The notes under the pieces: model-generated
The model's database searches: none
What the model was told of the DNA's origin: nothing
What the model saw: the letters and a program-made list of their open reading frames with translations, nothing else
Part shown: piece by piece, positions 1 to 5,038 of the stretch
Position numbering within the stretch: the stretch's first letter is position 1
Layout: every line of letters begins with the position of its first letter
NCBI GenBank assembly: GCA_964388985.1
Contig: CAYMCJ010000061.1
Coordinates: 1 to 5,038, forward strand
Origin: CAYMCJ01 sp964388985
Lineage (GTDB): Bacteria; Patescibacteriota; Patescibacteriia; Patescibacteriales; CAYMCJ01
Direction of reading: 5' to 3'
Length of the DNA stretch: 5,038 nt
Translations under genes and position numbers: made by a program

Positions 1-62
1 TATTTTTATTGGTTTGGCGGGAAGGAGAGTGTATATTGGGAGATGATAGTTATAAATAATAC

Positions 63-91
63 TTGACATATATAATAAAATATGCTATTAT
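63..91 (+). promoter_or_regulatory. Sigma70-type promoter for the surface-protein gene
   Basis: A perfect -35 box TTGACA lies at 63-68. After a 17-base spacer comes a -10 box TATTAT (86-91), which matches the TATAAT consensus at five of six positions. TGC directly before it (83-85) is an extended -10 motif. Transcription would begin near position 98, giving a leader of about 83 nt that is almost entirely A and T. Box quality, spacing and position before a long gene make this the best-supported promoter in the window. Confidence 0.75.
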
Positions 92-180
92 ATTATATTA
101 AAAATTTGTAGATATTATTATTATTTTTATTTATAAATTTAATTTAATTTTAGCCAAAAAATTTAGTATTTAAATAATAT

Positions 181-270
181 ATGAACTCTATTTGTTTAAC
201 TAAAAGAATAACGATGTTAGCTTTTGTCATTTTAGCTTTATTTGTTGTGGCCGCTAAAGCCGAGGCCGCT
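181..270 (+). other. Sec signal peptide of the surface protein
   Basis: Residues 1-30 show a short n-region ending in K8 R9 and a hydrophobic stretch, LAFVILALFVVAA (13-25). Small residues follow at 25-30 and give possible signal peptidase I sites after residue 27, 29 or 30. There is no lipobox: the only cysteine (C5) lies before the hydrophobic core, so a lipoprotein is unlikely. Confidence 0.8.
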
Positions 271-2880
271 TATGACATTGAAACGGGCATTAAGCAGGTA
301 AAAACCGCTTATAATTCCGCCGTGTATTATTTGGACCATAGCAGAGGATTAAAAAAAGTTTATATAAATGCGGCTTCATATTTATCCTATAATAATAAAT
401 GGGATGACATTAAAGTTGTGGCGGATGACAAGCTTCTTCAATTTTCTGAGGTTGAGTTAATTAAAACCAGCGACAGCCCCAGAATTTATTATATTAAAGG
501 CAATAAAAAGGCTCAAATAATTTCTCAGGCTGATTTTATTGGTTTTGGTTTTAATTGGGGAGAGGTTGTGACAGTTAATCAAACCGATTTTGAGCAGTAT
601 GTTTTAAGCGATTACAGCGGTATCGGTTTGGCTTATTCGGCGACCGTCAATGGCGGGGAGGTTAATATTAAATTAGATTCCTCAAGTCCCGCGAGCGGTT
701 TGCTTCCGGCCAATACAAAAAATAATTTGGTGGCGGTTTTAAATTTTAAATCAGAAGAAAAAACTGTCGTAATTAAAAATTTAAAGCTTAATTTAAAAGG
801 TGTTTTTACCAAGGCCATGCTGGCTAAAATTTATATCACCGACGAGAGCGGAACCGGTTTTAATATCCAGGCGGCCATGGATAACCGAGTGGCGAATTTT
901 AATTTTGGGGAAGACGTTTTTGTCATAAATCCCAACCAGACCAGAAAAATTAAGGTTTTTGTGAATCTGGCCGATTGCCAGGATTGCACCAATAACACTT
1001 TGCAGATATCAATAAACAGCGCGGCCGATATAAATACCGCCTTTTCAATAATGGGCGATTTTCCGGTTGAAGCCAGTATTTTTAAATTAATTGATGTTAG
1101 TGATAATTTAGGCGGCATTAAAGTGGAAGAAAAAACAATCAATGCCGGCCCAGCCAATATCGGCAGCACCGAGCAAACCTTGAATAAAATTAAGATTTAT
1201 GAAACTTCCGGGAATGAAGATATTATTATTAAGGAAATTTCCTTGGCGGAAAAGGGGACTGCTTCTTATTCCGATTTGGGTAATTTTAAATTATTTGACG
1301 AAAAAAGAAATATTGTCGCCCAAACAAGTAAAATGCAGAGCGGGGATATTGTAAAATTTACGCTTAATGATTATACAATCAGCAAAAACAAAAGCCATAC
1401 CTTTACGGTTGTTGGCGATATTCTTGGCGGCGAAGGCCAGAAAATAAATTTACGTTTTTCCGAGATTAAAGCCGTTGGTTCGGAATATGGCTTTAATCTT
1501 AATGACACCCATATTAATTTGGACGAATCAATAGAAATTATCAGGGAATATTTAGGGGTGATAGCCAAAGATTTAAAAGATAATAAAAAGGTTTTTTCCA
1601 ACCAAAAAGGGGTGATAATCGGCAATTTTCAGATTAGAAACAATAACCAGGAAATATATTTAACCAGCCTGGATTTCAGTCTGGAAAAAAATACCGGCGC
1701 GCCGAATCTTAGTTCGGTTATCTATCTGGTTGATTATGAAAGCGGGGAAATATACGGCTCTTTCAGCGGCGCCGGCCTTAACAGCGGAACCGCCAGCGTT
1801 AATTTAAATAATATTAAATTAGACCCCAAAAAGAGTTTGACCATAACTTTAATTACGGACATGCCGACCAGCGCCAAAAATGGAGATACTTACAGAGTAT
1901 ATTTGAAGAAGATAAATTACCGAGCTGAAAATAAATTATATTATTCGGACAATGTTGTGGCTCCGGGCGTACTTTTAACCGTTAATACGTCAAACGTCTT
2001 TATTTATTCTAACTCCGAATTTACAGGGATTAATTATACCAAGGGTCAGGAAGACATAAAAATCGCCAGTTTTATAGTTGAGGCGGCGGCGGGCGATGAT
2101 ATTATTATAGACAGCTTAACCCTGACCAAAGGCAATAGTTCGGGGGCGGTTTCTTATAATAACGGTTTTAGCAATTTGAAAGTTTATATTGATTCAGGGA
2201 GAAGCAAAAATATAATTGATAAGCCCTTTAGCAATGCTCTTACTTTTGAAGGCTTTAATTATCGATTGCGCGCCGGCCGAAGGGCGGAAGTAAAAGTTTA
2301 TGCTGACACGGCCGATGATTTAAATATTTCCGAAACGCAATTAATGATAACGGATATGGCTGTAAACGGTTATGAATCAGGCATACCCACGGTTGTTAAC
2401 GGTCTTAATACCGCCAGCAACAAAGTATTGTTTGGAGAAGCTAAGCTGAGCCTGGCGGCCCTGTCGGGCGGAGCAGTGGCTGTTGGCGAGGATTATAATT
2501 TAGTGGCCAGTTTTAAAGTAAAAAATATTGGCGCGGAAAAATTATTATTTAAATATTTAACAATCAATACTTCAACCGACGGTTTTTCCTACAGTTTGGG
2601 ATATAATGATTTAAGAATAGTAAATAGGTCGGATAATAGGCGCGTAGGCGGAAACATATCGCGGCCGGTGGCCGGCGCCAACCGGATTGATTTGGGAAGT
2701 TACGAGATAGATTTAAATGAAGAATTGACTTTTGATATTTATATTGATGCCGGCGACGATGTGCCGGCCGGAAGCTTTCAGATTTACTTTAGCGAGTTGT
2801 CGGCCAAGGGAAGATATTCAAAAATTGAAGCCAGTGTTAGCGGCGACCCGACTGGGAACGTAACCGTTTCAGTAAATTAG
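181..2880 (+). CDS. Secreted multi-domain surface protein with Ig-like repeats
   Basis: This 899-residue protein is probably exported and displayed on or shed from the cell surface; its binding partner is unknown. A Sec signal peptide has K8 R9, a hydrophobic core at about 11-25 and an AKA/AEA cleavage site at about 27-30. Residues 40-143 hold two copies of a ~50-residue module, each with (V/I)KT, (V/I)YY(L/I), GxKK and a late Trp. Residues ~180-899 contain about five degenerate beta-sandwich-like modules of 110-150 residues. Each has alternating hydrophobic strands, an N/D-L-K-(I/V/L)-(Y/F)-like strand near the middle and a closing (I/V)xxDI-like strand. Similar architectures are recalled from Patescibacteria surface proteins. 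There is no C-terminal membrane helix, LPxTG motif or peptidoglycan-binding domain, so anchoring is unexplained. The start at 181 follows an in-frame TAA (175-177). The alternative Met12 would remove the basic n-region. No Shine-Dalgarno is visible. Existence as a gene is near certain; the function is only a class-level guess. Confidence 0.85.
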   Translation: MNSICLTKRITMLAFVILALFVVAAKAEAAYDIETGIKQVKTAYNSAVYYLDHSRGLKKVYINAASYLSYNNKWDDIKVVADDKLLQFSEVELIKTSDSPRIYYIKGNKKAQIISQADFIGFGFNWGEVVTVNQTDFEQYVLSDYSGIGLAYSATVNGGEVNIKLDSSSPASGLLPANTKNNLVAVLNFKSEEKTVVIKNLKLNLKGVFTKAMLAKIYITDESGTGFNIQAAMDNRVANFNFGEDVFVINPNQTRKIKVFVNLADCQDCTNNTLQISINSAADINTAFSIMGDFPVEASIFKLIDVSDNLGGIKVEEKTINAGPANIGSTEQTLNKIKIYETSGNEDIIIKEISLAEKGTASYSDLGNFKLFDEKRNIVAQTSKMQSGDIVKFTLNDYTISKNKSHTFTVVGDILGGEGQKINLRFSEIKAVGSEYGFNLNDTHINLDESIEIIREYLGVIAKDLKDNKKVFSNQKGVIIGNFQIRNNNQEIYLTSLDFSLEKNTGAPNLSSVIYLVDYESGEIYGSFSGAGLNSGTASVNLNNIKLDPKKSLTITLITDMPTSAKNGDTYRVYLKKINYRAENKLYYSDNVVAPGVLLTVNTSNVFIYSNSEFTGINYTKGQEDIKIASFIVEAAAGDDIIIDSLTLTKGNSSGAVSYNNGFSNLKVYIDSGRSKNIIDKPFSNALTFEGFNYRLRAGRRAEVKVYADTADDLNISETQLMITDMAVNGYESGIPTVVNGLNTASNKVLFGEAKLSLAALSGGAVAVGEDYNLVASFKVKNIGAEKLLFKYLTINTSTDGFSYSLGYNDLRIVNRSDNRRVGGNISRPVAGANRIDLGSYEIDLNEELTFDIYIDAGDDVPAGSFQIYFSELSAKGRYSKIEASVSGDPTGNVTVSVN
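298..609 (+). repeat. Duplicated ~50-residue N-terminal module in the surface protein
   Basis: Residues 40-90 and 94-143 align with each other. Shared positions are VKT/IKT at the start, AVYYL/RIYYI, the GLKK/GNKK turn, a mid A-x-(Y/F) segment, and KWDDIKVV against NWGEVVTV, ending in (L/F)xx(F/Y). The second copy is about three residues shorter in the turn after YY(L/I). From memory, tandem modules of this type with a 'VYYL...GxKR...W' pattern occur at the N-termini of many Patescibacteria exported proteins and may contact the cell envelope. That role is inference. Confidence 0.6.
718..2877 (+). repeat. Five degenerate Ig-like modules of the surface protein
   Basis: Approximate modules cover residues 180-302, 312-445, 455-595, 620-735 and 765-890. 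The recurring order is a short strand of the type (I/V)xxFxV, an acidic or polar turn, a hydrophobic strand such as DIIIDSLTL or EDIIIKEISL, and a loop with Ser/Gly. Then comes a strand such as NLKVYI, NFKLFD or DLRIVN, a strand leading to a basic turn (LRAGRRAEVKVYAD, ISKNKSHTFTVVGD, LDPKKSLTITLITD), and a last strand such as INLRFSEIKAVG or FQIYFSELSAKG. The modules have diverged strongly, so borders are approximate. The pattern is seen directly; the beta-sandwich fold is inferred. Confidence 0.55.
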
Positions 2881-2921
2881 GATGTTGGGTTTTGGGTTTT
2901 AGGTGTTGGGTTTTGGTTAAT
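2880..2921 (+). repeat. GGGTTTT-type heptanucleotide tandem repeat
   Basis: From the last base of the stop codon the sequence reads as 7-base units: GGATGTT, GGGTTTT, GGGTTTT, AGGTGTT, GGGTTTT, GGTTAAT. As a consequence, TGTTGGGTTTTGG occurs at 2883-2895 and again at 2904-2916, 21 bases apart. The tract is non-coding and abuts the end of the surface-protein gene. Similar GGGTTTT/AGGTGTT strings are recalled from intergenic regions of Patescibacteria and other bacteria. Confidence 0.75.
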
Positions 2922-2943
2922 AAAAATAAGTTTAGTAAAATAA

Positions 2944-2973
2944 AAAATGTACGTATATATGTACGTACATTTT
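2944..2973 (+). terminator. Candidate intrinsic terminator, possibly bidirectional
   Basis: Perfect 12-base inverted arms (2944-2955 and 2962-2973) flank a 6-base loop, TATATG. The left arm begins with four A and the right arm ends with four T, followed by GTTT, so RNA from either strand would form a hairpin near a U-tract. Only four of the twelve pairs are G-C, which is weak for an intrinsic terminator. The position 60 bases past the surface-protein stop and before cysS fits termination between the two genes. It also contains TGTACGTA twice (2948-2955, 2960-2967), so a protein-binding palindrome is an alternative. Confidence 0.5.
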
Positions 2974-3000
2974 GTTTAGAAAAATTTATTATATTATTAT
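2972..3000 (+). promoter_or_regulatory. Possible weak promoter for cysS
   Basis: TTGTTT (2972-2977) and TATTAT (2995-3000) are separated by 17 bases. The -10 box is identical to that of the first gene, but the -35 matches only the TTG. It would start RNA near 3007 and give a U-rich leader of about 80 nt, similar in length to the first gene's leader. In DNA this AT-rich, such a match can arise by chance. A TATAAT at 3082-3087 lies too close to the ATG to be the useful -10. Confidence 0.28.
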
Positions 3001-3028
3001 ATTGTTATATTGTTTTTTTGATTTTTTG

Positions 3029-3052
3029 TTTTCGTGTTTTTCGTGTTTTTTT
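3029..3052 (+). repeat. T-rich direct repeat TTTTCGTGT
   Basis: TTTTCGTGT occurs at 3029-3037 and 3038-3046, followed by a run of T. It sits within a T-rich stretch (3011-3055) before cysS. If transcribed it would make a long U-rich, poorly structured leader. Function is unknown. Confidence 0.5.
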
Positions 3053-3088
3053 CTTGCCTAAAATCAATAAATTGGTTAAACTATAATT

Positions 3089-4606
3089 ATGGAAAAACTA
3101 TATTTATACAATACTTTAAGCCGAAAAAAAGAAGAATTCAACGTTATCGCCTCGCGGCGAGCCGGAACTGCGAATCCGGCCCATGCGAATGATTCTTTGC
3201 GGAATGGAAAGGGCCTAGTGGGTCTTTATACCTGCGGGCCGACTGTTTATAATTACGCGCATATCGGCAATTTGCGTACTTATATTTTTGAGGACATATT
3301 AAAGCGCGTGCTTTTGTATAACGGTTACAAAGTAAAACATGTTATGAATATAACCGATGTTGGGCATTTAACCGGCGATATGGATATGGGGGAAGATAAA
3401 CTGGAAGCCGGCGCCAAGCGGGAGGGGAAGAGCGCCAAAGAGATTGCCGATTTTTACACAGAAGCTTTTAGAAGCGATTTGGCTAAATTAAATATTTTGC
3501 AGGCTGATATTAAATGGCTAAAAGCGACCGAAACTATAAAAGAGCAGATTGAAATGGTAAAAATTTTAGAAAAAAAAGGTTTTACTTACAAAATTTCAGA
3601 CGGCATTTATTTTGATACTTCTAAATTTAAAAATTATACTAAATTATCCCATCTGAATTTAGATACTTTAAAAGAGGGCGCGCGGGTGGAAAAAAATGAT
3701 GAAAAAAAGAATCCGACTGATTTTGCCCTTTGGAAATTTTCGTTTCAGCCGGGCCAAAGACAGCAGGAATGGCCTAGTCCTTGGGGAATCGGCTTTCCGG
3801 GCTGGCATTTGGAATGTTCGGTTATGAGTATGATGGGCTTAAAAGACCAGCTTGATATCCATTGCGGCGGTATTGACCACATTAATGTTCATCATACTAA
3901 TGAAATTGCCCAGTCCGAAGCCGCTACCGGTAAGAAATTTTTTAATTATTGGCTGCACGGCGCGTTTTTAAATATTGCCGGCGGCAAGAAGATGGCTAAA
4001 AGTAAAGAAAATTTTTTGACTCTGGAAAACGCTTTTATAAAAAAGGGCCTTGACCCACTGGTTTTTCGTTTTGCTACTCTGCAAACTCATTATCGCAAGC
4101 CAATGGAGTATAGCGAAGAGGCGATGAAGAATGCGGAGGAAGGTTTAGAACATTTATTTAATCAAATAAGGCAATTACGAATTACGAATTACAAATTACG
4201 AATTACGAATATTAATGAAAATTATAAGAAAAAATTTTTGAAAGCTGTTAATGATGATTTAAATATGCCTCAAGCGTTGGAGGTTGTTCAAGCATTATTG
4301 AAATCAGAATTATCTAATAAAATTAAATTTGCAACAGTTTTAGATTTTGATAAAATTTTGGGACTGGATTTAAAAGAAGTGTTAGAATTTTCAGTATCAC
4401 CCTCACCCTCGCCAGAAGATGAAGAAGATTGGATAGAAGAATTAAAAGAAAAATTTTCGTCTGAAATAGTTGAGTTAATATTAAAGAGAAAGATGGCGCG
4501 AAAAGAAAAAAATTTTAAAGAGTCTGATAAACTGCGAGAGGAAATTGAAAAATTAGGCTATATTGTGGAAGATACCAAGGATGGGCAGAGAATATTTAAA
4601 AAATAA
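3089..4606 (+). CDS. cysS: Cysteinyl-tRNA synthetase (class Ia)
   Basis: This cytoplasmic enzyme (EC 6.1.1.16) joins cysteine to tRNA-Cys using ATP. Visible signatures are TCGPTVY (48-54), the HIGH-type motif HIGN (58-61) and the KMSKS-type motif KMAKS (301-305). By alignment to remembered E. coli CysRS, zinc ligands are C49, C243, H268 and E272 (E. coli C28, C209, H234, E238); W239 and H258 match the cysteine pocket. The VGHLTGDMDMGEDK region marks a subgroup with a longer insert there. The DALR-type helical region lies at about 340-430, and the C-terminal domain ends in RKEKNFKESDKLREEIEKLG and a typical tail. Length is 505 against 461 in E. coli. The excess includes about 19 residues after EEF17, a repeat-encoded LRITN linker (363-375) and a Ser-Pro linker (435-442). 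An in-frame TAA at 3077-3079 makes ATG 3089 the only usual start, and conserved LYNTLSRKKEEF follows at once. No Shine-Dalgarno is visible. All key residues are present, so it should be active. Confidence 0.97.
   Translation: MEKLYLYNTLSRKKEEFNVIASRRAGTANPAHANDSLRNGKGLVGLYTCGPTVYNYAHIGNLRTYIFEDILKRVLLYNGYKVKHVMNITDVGHLTGDMDMGEDKLEAGAKREGKSAKEIADFYTEAFRSDLAKLNILQADIKWLKATETIKEQIEMVKILEKKGFTYKISDGIYFDTSKFKNYTKLSHLNLDTLKEGARVEKNDEKKNPTDFALWKFSFQPGQRQQEWPSPWGIGFPGWHLECSVMSMMGLKDQLDIHCGGIDHINVHHTNEIAQSEAATGKKFFNYWLHGAFLNIAGGKKMAKSKENFLTLENAFIKKGLDPLVFRFATLQTHYRKPMEYSEEAMKNAEEGLEHLFNQIRQLRITNYKLRITNINENYKKKFLKAVNDDLNMPQALEVVQALLKSELSNKIKFATVLDFDKILGLDLKEVLEFSVSPSPSPEDEEDWIEELKEKFSSEIVELILKRKMARKEKNFKESDKLREEIEKLGYIVEDTKDGQRIFKK
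3140..3208 (+). repeat. GC-rich palindromic element inserted in frame in cysS
   Basis: This stretch encodes residues 18-40, which have no counterpart in the E. coli enzyme beyond a short loop; about 19 residues (57 bases) are extra. By hand count about 40 of 69 bases are G or C, clearly above the flanks. It holds inverted repeats CTCGC/GCGAG (3151-3155, 3157-3161) and GCCGGA/TCCGGC (3161-3166, 3175-3180), and TGCGAAT twice (3169-3175, 3184-3190). The encoded VIASRRAG...NP...SLRN resembles the VIASRRRGNP...PRND translations recalled from dispersed bacterial palindromic repeats. This suggests a small mobile repeat similar in behaviour to Rickettsia palindromic elements. Confidence 0.6.
4173..4207 (+). 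repeat. Five tandem AATTACG heptamers inside cysS
   Basis: Units are AATTACG (4173-4179), AATTACG (4180-4186), AATTACA (4187-4193), AATTACG (4194-4200) and AATTACG (4201-4207), then AATATT. Three units make 21 bases, so the reading frame repeats every seven codons and yields LRITNYK followed by LRITNIN (363-376). It lies in the variable linker between the catalytic part and the DALR-type helical region, where family members differ in length. Confidence 0.85.
4398..4413 (+). repeat. Short CACCCT repeat encoding a Ser-Pro linker in cysS
   Basis: CACCCT occurs at 4398-4403 and 4404-4409, followed by CGCC. It encodes part of the SPSPSP run (437-442), just before the acidic stretch EDEED. It falls in the linker ahead of the C-terminal tRNA-binding domain, a variable region in CysRS. 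With only two units, chance is possible. Confidence 0.4.
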
Positions 4607-4618
4607 TTTAAGGTTTTA

Positions 4619-4642
4619 GTTCTTTAAATATGTTCTTTAAAG
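4619..4642 (+). repeat. Paired GTTCTTTAAA repeats before the membrane-protein gene
   Basis: GTTCTTTAAA occurs at 4619-4628 and 4632-4641, 13 bases apart. The same bases form an inverted repeat, CTTTAAA (4622-4628) with TTTAAAG (4636-4642) around a 7-base loop. It sits between the cysS stop and the GGAGGG site. It lacks a following T-run, so it is not a standard terminator; an operator or a weak hairpin is possible. No clear promoter was seen next to it. Confidence 0.35.
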
Positions 4643-4643
4643 T

Positions 4644-4649
4644 GGAGGG
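4644..4649 (+). promoter_or_regulatory. Strong ribosome binding site GGAGGG
   Basis: GGAGGG lies 6 bases before ATG 4656 and fixes that start. It contrasts with the two long genes upstream, which have no recognisable Shine-Dalgarno. Confidence 0.85.
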
Positions 4650-4655
4650 AAAGAC

Positions 4656-4916
4656 ATGGAAGAATATGTGACAAATAACAACCGGCAAGTTGCAAGAGTT
4701 CTTATTCTTAATGTCTTACTTCTTTTTTTTCACGTTTTAGTTTTTTTTATTATAATTGCAGGTGCGTTTATTTTTAAGGAATGGTTGGATAAATTAACTA
4801 AAAGTCAAATATTTGTGTCAATCGGATTTGTTGCTGTAATAATTATATCTGGAAATATATTAAGATATCAAAAAATAGCAGCAAAAAGAGTCAAAGAAAA
4901 GGAGGGAAAACAATGA
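4656..4916 (+). CDS. Small two-helix membrane protein, unknown function
   Basis: This 86-residue protein is not recognised. Two hydrophobic segments are clear: about 14-40 (from VLILNVLLLFFHVL through the IFIF-like end, with one His at 26) and about 51-69 (IFVSIGFVAVIIISGNIL). The 10-residue loop between them is KEWLDKLTKS. The C-terminal tail (70-86) is strongly basic, so by the positive-inside rule both ends should be cytoplasmic and the loop external. There are no cysteines and no catalytic motif. The start is set by GGAGGG six bases upstream. Its stop TGA overlaps the next gene's ATG (ATGA at 4913-4916), implying translational coupling and a shared role with that exported protein. It could be a small accessory or assembly factor, but this is inference only. 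Confidence 0.8.
   Translation: MEEYVTNNNRQVARVLILNVLLLFFHVLVFFIIIAGAFIFKEWLDKLTKSQIFVSIGFVAVIIISGNILRYQKIAAKRVKEKEGKQ
4901..4906 (+). promoter_or_regulatory. Ribosome binding site GGAGGG for the last gene
   Basis: GGAGGG inside the 3' end of the membrane-protein gene stands 6 bases before ATG 4913, the same motif and spacing as for the gene before it. This decides the start of the otherwise easily missed partial gene. Confidence 0.85.
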
Positions 4917-5038
4917 AAAGCAAGAGATTTTTTTCTTTGGTTTTAGTCGCGGTTTGTTTGTTAGCTATTGTTTCCTTAGCCGAGGCTTTCCCAAGCAGTG
5001 TTTTTTTCTTTAGGGATAAACATTCCCCCTTGATTGAA
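4913..5038 (+). CDS. N-terminal part of an exported protein, cut by the window end
   Basis: The reading frame is open for 42 codons to the window edge. It starts with a textbook signal peptide: basic MKSKR, a hydrophobic core of about residues 6-22 (FFSLVLVAVCLLAIVSL) and AEA at 23-25, giving a likely cut before FPSSVFFF. A cysteine at 15 lies inside the core and no lipobox follows, so signal peptidase I processing is more likely than lipidation. The ATG overlaps the preceding stop by ATGA and has its own GGAGGG site, so it belongs to the same operon as the two-helix protein. The visible mature part (FPSSVFFFRDKHSPLIE) shows no recognisable family. Function cannot be called without the rest. 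Confidence 0.75.
   Translation, partial: MKSKRFFSLVLVAVCLLAIVSLAEAFPSSVFFFRDKHSPLIE

Noticed and set aside
1..66. Possible 3' end of an upstream + strand gene
   Set aside because: The composition looks coding-like, but all three + frames are open from the window edge, with stops at 44-46, 57-59 and 64-66. No frame shows a recognisable protein end, so no feature was called.
1..69. Minus-strand frame starting at ATG 69 and open to the window edge (MSSIIYNYH...)
   Set aside because: Its start overlaps the strong + promoter, it is only 23 codons long here, and it has no ribosome site or recognisable sequence.
214..216. Alternative start (Met12) for the surface protein
   Set aside because: It would remove the K8 R9 n-region needed for a normal signal peptide, and it has no better ribosome site.
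633..1625. Three minus-strand open frames at 633-818, 831-1169 and 1371-1625
   Set aside because: They lie wholly inside the well-supported surface-protein gene, have no ribosome sites or motifs, and are antisense shadows.
2892..3086. 64-codon + strand frame between the surface protein and cysS
   Set aside because: It would start with TTG inside the heptamer repeat, crosses the hairpin and the T-rich tract, and its product is low-complexity Phe/Ile/Val. It is explained by composition.
3082..3087. Perfect TATAAT just before cysS
   Set aside because: Transcription would begin after the only possible start codon (ATG 3089), and no -35 box sits at a workable distance. It is likely chance in AT-rich DNA.
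1..5038. CRISPR array, tRNA or rRNA gene, riboswitch, insertion sequence
   Set aside because: No spaced identical repeats, cloverleaf, rRNA-like segment, conserved aptamer core or transposase was seen on reading. A subtle RNA element cannot be excluded by eye.

Overview
The window is a compact, AT-rich bacterial fragment with all recognisable genes on the + strand. The style suggests a member of the Candidate Phyla Radiation (Patescibacteria). Three things point that way: the surface-protein architecture of the first gene, a cysteinyl-tRNA synthetase of the 'VGHLT...GEDK' type, and short low-complexity repeats both between and inside genes. This assignment is inference from recalled family patterns; no search was run. 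There is no sign of codon reassignment: TGA, TAA and TAG all appear as plausible stops.

Layout. Positions 1-62 are probably the tail of an upstream gene, but the frame cannot be decided. A well-formed sigma70-type promoter (63-91) follows, with an AT-only-like leader of about 80 nt. Then comes a 899-residue secreted, beta-rich surface protein (181-2880) built from a signal peptide, a duplicated aromatic ~50-residue module and about five degenerate Ig-like modules. The 208-base gap after it holds a GGGTTTT-type 7-bp tandem repeat that starts at the stop codon, a 12-bp-arm hairpin that may be a terminator, and a T-rich stretch. cysS (3089-4606) encodes a full-length CysRS with catalytic and zinc-binding residues intact but with extra sequence at three linker positions. 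A 49-base gap leads to a tightly packed pair: an 86-residue two-helix membrane protein (4656-4916) and, overlapping it by ATGA, the start of a secreted protein that runs off the window (4913-5038).

How the parts relate. The surface protein and cysS look like separate transcription units. The last two genes form one translationally coupled unit, each with the same GGAGGG ribosome site 6 nt before its ATG; the first two genes have no visible Shine-Dalgarno. I found no convincing new defence, mobile or regulatory system. The most interesting signal is repeat invasion of an essential tRNA synthetase gene: a GC-rich palindromic element inserted in frame near its N-terminus and a 7-bp tandem repeat in a later linker. 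A second, unrelated 7-bp repeat sits 1.3 kb upstream.
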